A DNA stretch of 5,094 nucleotides from an uncultured Treponema sp. (GTDB lineage Bacteria; Spirochaetota; Spirochaetia; Treponematales; Treponemataceae): assembly GCA_937885475.1 (NCBI GenBank), contig CAKZZR010000063.1:1-5094 (forward strand), read 5' to 3'. Below, piece after piece: positions 1 through 4,921 of this stretch; within the stretch, counting starts at the first letter, position 1; every line of letters starts with the position of its first letter. Position numbers and translations under genes: made by a program. Under the pieces are notes generated by a model. That model saw only the letters and a list, made by a program, of their open reading frames with translations. It had not been told where the DNA came from and ran no database searches.

Positions 1-1819
1 CCTCATTGTTGTTATTGAACACAAAGGAATACGTTCCCCTGCCGTCAACCACAAAATGCTCGTTGAAGCGGTATGAGCCCTTGAGCGTTATTTGATTCGT
101 GAACTGTACGGTACCGGTAAGTTTGTAGTCCCGCGCAATGTTTGCCGCCTGCTCCTCAGAAAGCAAGCCCATGCGGTACAGAACCGACGGATAATATGCG
201 TAATACGTCTCGCCGTCAACCTCAACGGTGTTTGCGAACAAGCCGAACGAATTTGTTCCATGAGCTACGAACAGATAATCAAGCTCCGCATTCCATTTGC
301 GAAGCCGCGAATAGCCTAACCGCGTCTGAAAGCCCGTCGCATCAGGACCGAACGGCGTTCCAATCCATGAGCAGATGGGGCTTGAGCCATGGGACTGCAT
401 ATTGTATCTGCTTGAGTAGAGCGACCAGTCTGCGCCCTGCTTTACGTATAGGTACGGCGTGGTATATATTCCTTCCAGAGTGCCAGTCCACCAGCCGCCA
501 TGCGCGTTATCTGGAACGGTAAGCTCAAAACCAAGCTGCGCGCCAAGGCTGTCTGGAAGGGCTTTGCCGTTGGCGGACGACATTTCGGCTTCTGACTGTA
601 TCTCGTTCTGCGCATACAGGAAGTACATGCGGAAATTCTTAATCGGTGTTATCTCAACCTGAATTCCCATGTAGGCGGCAACGTGCGCCTCGCCGTACAA
701 GTCTTCCTCCGCGTCCGTGGTATACTGCTCCCACGCGCCAAAGGAATGCATGATCATAATCGGATTCAGGAAGCGAAGCTCAAACGGCTGCTGAATGAGC
801 ATTCCTTCGGTAACTGCAAGGCGAATCCAGTTAAAAAGCGGGCGAGCCTCTATGGAATGCAAGTACAGGTACTTGTTCTTTGAGATTTCCACCACGTCAA
901 GATTGTATTTTAAACGCGGACTGTACAAATTGAGCTGAACATAACCGTCAGTCTCAAATGTAGAGTTATAGATGATGCTTCCGGTTTGCGTCTTTCCAAT
1001 CTGAAGTCCCTGCCGACCGACGTTCAGGTTCACGCCCCATGCAGAAAAGGCCTTTCCCACGCTGCCATATGCGTTACGCGGCCACAAAAAATCCATGTCG
1101 GCGGAAGAATAGGTAAGATTCGTAAAATTACCGCTTTCGGACATTGCCCATATGCTCTTTGCAAAGCACGGTTCAGTCTGAATGAAAAAATAGTCCGACC
1201 AGCCCAAATACAGCGGAAGCGTGACCAGTGCCTTGCCGTCCCTCGTGCCAGAAAAGCCTGTTGAGGCGATGTATTCAGAGAACGCAGGTTCCTGTGGCAA
1301 AAAAGAATACTTTGGGGTTCCGTCTGATTTTGTGTTATAGTCCGTCTCGTAAGGCTTCGTTATGTCCTCCACAATGGGAAACGACGACACGGAATTCTTA
1401 TGCCCGGTGTAATCATTAGAGAATGTCCATGCAATGTCTCCGTTCGTTTTTGCAAGGAACAGAGGGTACAGGTCGACGTTAAAGCCAAAGCGCGCGCCGC
1501 CCATGTCAAAGGTGAACTTTTTTTCAGTCAGAAAGGAGAAAACCTCGTCATACAACTGCTTTGCGGAATCAGAAAGTCGCTCATAGGGAATAAGCTCAAG
1601 GTACATTCTGAGCTCTGCGACGGAAAGTGGCGCGTTGGTCGCAAAACTGGTGCGGCGCACGGAATTATTGAGCATAGTGAGCGCGTCATACACCCAATGT
1701 CCGGCGGGAATGAGCTGCTGGGCGGAATAGGATTCGGAGAATGCGGAATGCGCTCCCGCTCCGCAGAACAGGAAAAGGGCCGCAAGCGCCGTGGCAACGT
1801 GTTTTCTGATTATTTTCAT
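1..1819 (-). CDS. Exported outer-membrane beta-barrel protein, Wzi-like (3' end outside window)
   Basis: The reverse strand is open for 606 codons from the ATG at 1819-1817 to the left edge, with no stop, so the gene is partial. The N-terminus is a signal peptide: basic MKIIRK, a hydrophobic stretch at about residues 8-23, and probable cleavage near AHSA (residues 23-26). Residues 38-95 form a helical segment (GHWVYDAL, then PLSVAEL). From about residue 103 onward there are many alternating aromatic/hydrophobic strands with Gly/Asn/Asp turns, as in an outer-membrane barrel. The blocks GRQGLQIGKTQTG (268-280), YLYLHSIEARP (318-327) and ELRFLNPIMIMHS (347-359) resemble Wzi-family capsule-assembly proteins, known as 18-strand barrels that hold surface polysaccharide. 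The capsule role is inferred only; a generic porin is possible. The start is firm: no ATG, GTG or TTG lies between it and the upstream in-frame stop. No Shine-Dalgarno sequence precedes it. Confidence 0.8.
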   Translation of the reverse strand, partial: MKIIRKHVATALAALFLFCGAGAHSAFSESYSAQQLIPAGHWVYDALTMLNNSVRRTSFATNAPLSVAELRMYLELIPYERLSDSAKQLYDEVFSFLTEKKFTFDMGGARFGFNVDLYPLFLAKTNGDIAWTFSNDYTGHKNSVSSFPIVEDITKPYETDYNTKSDGTPKYSFLPQEPAFSEYIASTGFSGTRDGKALVTLPLYLGWSDYFFIQTEPCFAKSIWAMSESGNFTNLTYSSADMDFLWPRNAYGSVGKAFSAWGVNLNVGRQGLQIGKTQTGSIIYNSTFETDGYVQLNLYSPRLKYNLDVVEISKNKYLYLHSIEARPLFNWIRLAVTEGMLIQQPFELRFLNPIMIMHSFGAWEQYTTDAEEDLYGEAHVAAYMGIQVEITPIKNFRMYFLYAQNEIQSEAEMSSANGKALPDSLGAQLGFELTVPDNAHGGWWTGTLEGIYTTPYLYVKQGADWSLYSSRYNMQSHGSSPICSWIGTPFGPDATGFQTRLGYSRLRKWNAELDYLFVAHGTNSFGLFANTVEVDGETYYAYYPSVLYRMGLLSEEQAANIARDYKLTGTVQFTNQITLKGSYRFNEHFVVDGRGTYSFVFNNNNE

Positions 1820-1825
1820 AGGAAG

Positions 1826-1831
1826 AGAATA
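1826..1831 (-). promoter_or_regulatory. Putative -10 box (TATTCT) of the barrel-protein gene
   Basis: On the minus strand TATTCT ends 6 nt before the ATG at 1819. It matches TATAAT at 4 of 6 positions, including the key T-A-...-T. No good -35 is found at 16-18 bp (TAGTAA sits at 17 bp), and the A8 tract lies in the spacer. If used, transcription would begin at or next to the start codon. The call rests mainly on spacing and on its likeness to the TATACT boxes of the two plus-strand genes. Confidence 0.4.
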
Positions 1832-1883
1832 GCATTTTTTTTGCGAAGTTACTATATCTATGGCAAAACATCAAGTTTGCGCA

Positions 1884-1889
1884 TATACT
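1884..1889 (+). promoter_or_regulatory. Putative -10 box (TATACT) of the pseudouridine synthase gene
   Basis: TATACT matches TATAAT at 5 of 6 positions and ends 7 nt before the ATG at 1897, so a sigma70-type start would fall on or beside the initiation codon. A weak -35 candidate, ATGGCA at 1860-1865, is 18 bp upstream (4 of 6 matches to TTGACA). The box is part of a 10-mer repeated before the next gene. Confidence 0.5.
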
Positions 1890-1893
1890 GTCT
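1884..1893 (+). repeat. First copy of TATACTGTCT, directly before a start codon
   Basis: The 10-mer TATACTGTCT is followed by TTC and then ATGG. An identical 10-mer followed by GC and then ATGG occurs at 2871-2880. Both copies face the same way and sit at the 5' end of a gene. It may be just a shared promoter core plus initiator region, or a site for common regulation. Confidence 0.7.
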
Positions 1894-1896
1894 TTC

Positions 1897-2907
1897 ATGG
1901 ACTTCAAGGAACTGTATGCGGGTAAGGACGATGACGGGCGGCGATTGGATCGCATCGTGCGCGCGCTGCTCCCACAAAAATCAACGGCGGAACTGTGCAT
2001 GGCGCTCCGCAAGGGACTTATAAAGCTGAACGAAAAAAAAGCCGCCCCTGCAGCCCACGTGGTTCAGGGGGATAAAATCAGCGTAGCCGCATTCCTGCTT
2101 GAAGAAGCGGCGAGCGGAACTTCCCCTGCCGTTTTCCAAGCCCCCTCAAATTCCGCGGAAGGACTTCCTTTTGACATTCTGCTTCAAACGGAAGACCTGC
2201 TTTTTATAAACAAGCCCTACGACACAACCGTTCAGGGCGCAAAGAACTCGCTGAATGCTGTCGTTGCGGCGTGGTTCAAGACATCACAGGGCTCAGACTC
2301 TCTTTCCTTTACACCGGGACCGCTTCACCGCCTTGACCGAAGGACGACCGGTGTTCTGGCGTTCTCACTCAGCCTGCGCGGGGCAAAATGGTTCTCGGAA
2401 CGCATTCAGGAGCATTCGATTAAAAAGGAATACGTAGGAATTCTTCAGGGAACGCTTACGGCACCCGCACGCTGGGAGGATTTTCTTACAGAGGTGGAGA
2501 CGTGCGAGCCTGGTGCGTTCCATACGGTGCGCTCGTGCGACGCAGAAAGCGGCAAGCGCGCAATAACCAGCGTAACGCCCCTCGCCTACGGCTCATGGAG
2601 CAAAAAGCCATACACGCTCGCCCGGCTTTGCATAGAAACCGGGCGCAAGCATCAGATTCGCGCACAGAGCGCCCTGCACGGCGTTCCGCTTTTGGGAGAC
2701 ACGGCATACGGCGGCACAAGAATTGCCGAAACGGAGTATTTTCTGCATGCCGTGCGCATTAGGCTTCCGGATTCCGGTGCGCTCGCCCTTCCCGCAGAGA
2801 TAACCGCCCCGCTCCCTGAAAAATTCGCGCACTTTTTAAAATCTTCACTGCACGATTACGAAAAATGTAGTATACTGTCTGCATGGGCAAATTCTTTGAG
2901 GACATAA
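1897..2907 (+). CDS. RluA-family (RluC/RluD-like) 23S rRNA pseudouridine synthase with S4 domain
   Basis: This 336-residue cytoplasmic enzyme is predicted to isomerise uridine to pseudouridine in rRNA. Residues about 15-65 form an S4 RNA-binding domain (RRLDRIVRALLP, then the KGLIKLN strand). The catalytic domain follows: LLFINKP at 101-107, the RluA signature HRLDRRTTG at 144-152 with catalytic Asp147, KKEYVGIL at 176-183 with the conserved Tyr179, and GRKHQIRAQ at 249-257. Length and S4 domain fit the RluC/RluD subgroup; the target uridine cannot be read from sequence. The ATG at 1897 is the only usual start after the in-frame stop at 1819-1821, and it has no Shine-Dalgarno. The last 25 nt overlap the next gene. 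The conserved fold seems to end near residue 316, and the final 20 residues are encoded by DNA that also holds the next gene's putative promoter and start. Confidence 0.93.
   Translation: MDFKELYAGKDDDGRRLDRIVRALLPQKSTAELCMALRKGLIKLNEKKAAPAAHVVQGDKISVAAFLLEEAASGTSPAVFQAPSNSAEGLPFDILLQTEDLLFINKPYDTTVQGAKNSLNAVVAAWFKTSQGSDSLSFTPGPLHRLDRRTTGVLAFSLSLRGAKWFSERIQEHSIKKEYVGILQGTLTAPARWEDFLTEVETCEPGAFHTVRSCDAESGKRAITSVTPLAYGSWSKKPYTLARLCIETGRKHQIRAQSALHGVPLLGDTAYGGTRIAETEYFLHAVRIRLPDSGALALPAEITAPLPEKFAHFLKSSLHDYEKCSILSAWANSLRT
2033..2040 (+). repeat. A8 homopolymer inside the pseudouridine synthase gene
   Basis: Eight adenines span the codons GAA AAA AAA for Glu-Lys-Lys at about residues 46-48, in the S4 domain. 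The arrangement A_AAA_AAA is a possible slippage site for polymerase or ribosome. Nothing shows that it is used. Confidence 0.5.
2871..2876 (+). promoter_or_regulatory. Putative -10 box (TATACT) of the P-loop/Asp23 gene
   Basis: TATACT ends 6 nt before the ATG at 2883 and lies wholly inside the 3' end of the pseudouridine synthase gene. No convincing -35 is seen at 16-19 bp, so the support is the 5-of-6 box, the spacing to the start codon and the repeat of the 1884 site. If used, it would give a nearly leaderless mRNA independent of read-through from upstream. Confidence 0.45.
2871..2880 (+). repeat. Second copy of TATACTGTCT, directly before a start codon
   Basis: This is identical to 1884-1893. 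Here it must also serve as codons of the pseudouridine synthase's non-conserved C-terminal tail (around Cys-Ser-Ile-Leu-Ser), so its sequence is doubly constrained. Confidence 0.7.
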
Positions 2908-3767
2908 TAGGCTCGTTCAAGCCGATTTTTGTATATGCGCTCGTGGGCGAAAGCGGAACGGGAAAAAGCTTCCGCTCAAAGCTGCTCGCAGAAAAATACG
3001 GCATAGACGCGCTCATAGACGACGGACTTCTCATTCAGAACGACAAGATTCTCGCAGGGCATTCCGCAAAGCGAGAGAAAACCTACATGGGAGCCGTGCG
3101 CGTCGCGCTTTTTGACGACAAGGAGCACCGCGACGAGGTCGCGAAAGCATGGAAAAAAGCCCGCATTAAAAAACTGCTCATTCTTGGCACCTCAGAAAAA
3201 ATGGTCATGAAAATCGCGACCCGGCTTCAGCTTCCGCAGCCGCAGAAAATCATTCACATTGAGGAGATTGCAAGCCGGGAGGAAATTGAGAAGGCAATAA
3301 AATCGCGCCAGGTTGAGGGAAAGCACGTCATTCCCGTTCCATCGATAGAAATAAAGCGCAGCTACCCCCAGATTTTCTCAAATTCGATAAAGCTGTTCTT
3401 CCGCCGAAAAAAAATGTTCAACAAAGGACAGAAGGACGGAAAAATGTTCGAGAAGTCCATCGTTCAGCCGGAATTCTCAAAAAAAGGCAGGGTCGAGATT
3501 TCAGAGGCGGCTCTTACGCAGATGGTCATGCACTGCGTCATGGAATGCGAGCCTGCGGTAAAGGTAAAGAAGATGACCATAAAGACGGACAAGCGCGGCT
3601 ACAAGATTATCATCACTATAGACGTGCCGTTCGGAACGCAGCTTACCGGAAAAATCCACAAGCTCCAGCGCTACATCATAGACAAAATCGAAGGCTACAC
3701 GGGAATCCTCATTGAGGAAGTGAGCATCGTCATAGACAAAATCACCGGAACAGACTTCAAGGAATAG
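2883..3767 (+). CDS. P-loop NTPase fused to an Asp23/YloU-like domain, function unknown
   Basis: This 294-residue soluble protein has two parts. Residues 1 to about 175 are a P-loop domain: strand IFVYALV, then Walker A GESGTGKS (22-29), an acidic IDDGLLI (45-51) that could bind Mg2+ or substrate, KKLLILGTS (96-104) as a core strand, and a conserved-looking GKHVIPVP (146-153). No classic Walker B is obvious, so kinase versus ATPase is open. Residues about 190-290 match the Asp23 (DUF322) pattern: GRVEIS, a helix, ITIDVPFG (245-251), a helix with LQRYIIDKIE, then YTGILIEEVSIVI. A basic, lysine-rich linker (RRKK, 174-177) joins the parts. I recognise this as a conserved uncharacterised type but cannot name it. 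An in-frame TAG at 2868-2870 fixes the start at 2883, and no Shine-Dalgarno is present. Asp23-family proteins are linked to the envelope in Firmicutes; the role here is unknown. Confidence 0.88.
   Translation: MGKFFEDIIGSFKPIFVYALVGESGTGKSFRSKLLAEKYGIDALIDDGLLIQNDKILAGHSAKREKTYMGAVRVALFDDKEHRDEVAKAWKKARIKKLLILGTSEKMVMKIATRLQLPQPQKIIHIEEIASREEIEKAIKSRQVEGKHVIPVPSIEIKRSYPQIFSNSIKLFFRRKKMFNKGQKDGKMFEKSIVQPEFSKKGRVEISEAALTQMVMHCVMECEPAVKVKKMTIKTDKRGYKIIITIDVPFGTQLTGKIHKLQRYIIDKIEGYTGILIEEVSIVIDKITGTDFKE
3407..3414 (+). repeat. A8 homopolymer at the P-loop/Asp23 domain junction
   Basis: Eight adenines run through the codons CGA AAA AAA ATG (Arg-Lys-Lys-Met, residues 175-178), exactly where the P-loop half gives way to the linker. 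The site could slip. Both shifted frames stay open for many codons, so slippage would lengthen rather than quickly end the product. Confidence 0.5.
3429..3446 (+). promoter_or_regulatory. Possible internal ribosome-binding site and ATG for a free Asp23-like protein
   Basis: The purine-rich GAAGGA at 3431-3436 lies 7 nt before an in-frame ATG at 3444. This looks more like a Shine-Dalgarno than anything before the four annotated starts. Initiation here would give a 107-residue protein (residues 188-294), essentially a complete stand-alone Asp23/YloU-like domain. Lys/Gly-rich codons can create such a sequence by chance. Confidence 0.3.
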
Positions 3768-3779
3768 TACGGTACGCTG

Positions 3780-4883
3780 TCACTTAGCTTTGCTTTCTGC
3801 CGGGCGAGGCTTTCGCTTTTTGGTGCGCACAGGAACGCCAAGGCTTATAAGCACCGTCTTTATCGCAAAATCCAGTTCCGTCCGCTGCGGATTCATCGGC
3901 AGGATGAAGTTCCTGCACTCACGCCAGGTCTTTGCGTACAGCTCCGCATAGGGAGTGCGGTTTTCCAATTCCTTCTTCCAGTCGGTAAGGCTTTCTATAA
4001 AATCCTGAATCATGAACACAAGCTTCTGACCAAGGCGCGCGTCCGGTTCATGCTGAACCAATTCATCCAGACTTGAAAGGCGCTTCATATACAGCGTCTC
4101 AAAACGTTTGTCCTCGTACATCATGCCGGTTGCCGCAGGCTGGAGCGACATGTACAAATCTGTGTCCAGAGCCTCTGCAACGATTTGCGCGGATTTTCCG
4201 CTGTTTATGATTTTAAGAAGTTCCTCTGTAAGTCTCGAAGGGCTTACCTCACCCAACAGGCTCGCGCTCCGCCTGATTTTGCGCCGCAGCGCAAAAGACA
4301 TTCTTGCGCCGGTCTTTGCGGAATACTTTATGGCGCGCAGCATGCGCACCGGATCCTCCACAAAAATCCGCTCCATAGGAATTACCGGGCGAAGGACGCC
4401 CTTCTTTATGTCCTTTACGCCGCCCACATAATCAATCACGTGCTCGGAGATGGGATCGTAGTACAACGCGTTAATCGTAAAATCGCGGCGCTGAACGTCC
4501 TCCTCGATGGTGCCGAAGTCGTTTCCCACGGAGCCTTCCGCAATGGAACGGAAGGTGCTGACCTCAAAAATCTTCTCGCCGAACACCACGTGGACGATGC
4601 GGAAGCGTTTTCCGATGATGCGGGAATTTCTGAAAATGCGCTTTATTTTTGACGGAGTGGCATCGGTAACGATGTCAAAATCCTTGGGGGTATTGCCGAC
4701 GATAAGGTCGCGCACGGCTCCGCCCACGATATAGGCATGAAAGCCCTCTGCACGGAGCCGCTCGACGATATGAACGGCATCAAAATCTATCTTTGACTTA
4801 GGAATGCAATGCTCTTCTTTTGTATATACGAGAGCCTTTTTTACCGGCTTCCCGTTTTTGTCTGTTCCGTAACGTATCAACAC
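3780..4883 (-). CDS. pcnB: PcnB-type poly(A) polymerase / CCA-adding-family nucleotidyltransferase
   Basis: This 367-residue class II nucleotidyltransferase should add nucleotides to RNA 3' ends: poly(A) tails that promote decay, or CCA on tRNA. The head carries GGAVRD (54-59) and DFD (68-70), the metal-binding acidic pair. These are followed by FEVSTFR (106-112), RRDFTINAL (132-140) and EDPVRMLRA (176-184) of the neck region. IIGKRFRIVHV (89-99) resembles the signature that separates bacterial poly(A) polymerases from CCA-adding enzymes, and the C-terminus is strongly basic (RTKKRKPR) as in PcnB, favouring poly(A) polymerase. It is shorter than E. coli PcnB (about 465 residues), mainly at the C-terminus. 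The start is GTG at 4883-4881. TAG closes the frame 12 nt upstream; ATT at 4886 and TTG at 4880 are the rivals. It follows the hydrolase gene by 15 nt and is convergent with the P-loop gene. Confidence 0.9.
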   Translation of the reverse strand: MLIRYGTDKNGKPVKKALVYTKEEHCIPKSKIDFDAVHIVERLRAEGFHAYIVGGAVRDLIVGNTPKDFDIVTDATPSKIKRIFRNSRIIGKRFRIVHVVFGEKIFEVSTFRSIAEGSVGNDFGTIEEDVQRRDFTINALYYDPISEHVIDYVGGVKDIKKGVLRPVIPMERIFVEDPVRMLRAIKYSAKTGARMSFALRRKIRRSASLLGEVSPSRLTEELLKIINSGKSAQIVAEALDTDLYMSLQPAATGMMYEDKRFETLYMKRLSSLDELVQHEPDARLGQKLVFMIQDFIESLTDWKKELENRTPYAELYAKTWRECRNFILPMNPQRTELDFAIKTVLISLGVPVRTKKRKPRPAESKAK

Positions 4884-4892
4884 AATGAGGAG

Positions 4893-4921
4893 ATTCTATT
4901 ACAGAGAGACATTTTTTTCAA
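4893..4921 (-). promoter_or_regulatory. Sigma70-type promoter for the poly(A) polymerase gene
   Basis: On the minus strand TTGAAA (4921-4916) and TAGAAT (4898-4893) are separated by exactly 17 bp. Each box matches consensus at 5 of 6 positions. The -35 lies in the codons for Ile-Glu-Lys near the end of the hydrolase, and the -10 overlaps its stop region. The -10 ends 9 nt before the GTG, so the predicted transcript start is only about 1-3 nt upstream of it. This is the best promoter in the window on sequence alone. Confidence 0.6.

Larger units (their letters stand above)
1820..1896. promoter_or_regulatory. Divergent intergenic region between the barrel protein and the pseudouridine synthase
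   Basis: This 77-bp gap is the only sizeable non-coding stretch in the window and must hold the 5' signals of both divergent genes. It is AT-rich compared with its flanks. It contains a T8 tract at 1835-1842 (A8 on the minus strand), a -10-like box facing each gene, and no purine-rich ribosome-binding site for either. I see no convincing operator palindrome or RNA structure. Confidence 0.7.

Noticed and set aside
142..522. Plus-strand 126-codon open frame, and others across 92-1419
   Set aside because: They lie antisense to the continuous 606-codon reverse frame, which has a signal peptide and barrel pattern. Their products are rich in Arg/Cys/Ser/Pro with no recognisable motif.
1748..1768. 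Lipoprotein lipobox at Cys19 of the barrel protein
   Set aside because: The residues before the Cys are Leu-Phe-Leu-Phe, lacking the small residue needed at -1; ordinary signal peptidase I cleavage a few residues later fits better.
1686..2012. Minus-strand 108-codon frame over the divergent region
   Set aside because: It is a different frame from the barrel gene, overlaps the S4 domain of the pseudouridine synthase in antisense, and has no family features.
1400..2023. Plus-strand 207-codon open frame spanning the divergent promoter region
   Set aside because: It crosses the barrel-gene 5' end, the intergenic region and the start of the pseudouridine synthase. It has no domain, and both overlapped genes are well supported.
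3708..3718. Small inverted repeat CCTCATTGAGG as a pcnB terminator
   Set aside because: It has no usable loop if fully paired, no following U-tract on the minus strand, and lies in conserved Asp23-like coding sequence.
3804..3821. Rho-independent terminator on the plus strand (stem GCGA/TCGC, loop 5, then T5)
   Set aside because: A 4-bp stem is too short to call, and the sequence encodes the C-terminus of pcnB on the other strand.
4185..4652. Plus-strand 155-codon open frame opposite pcnB
   Set aside because: It is antisense to the conserved catalytic and neck regions of the nucleotidyltransferase. The product has no domain signal.
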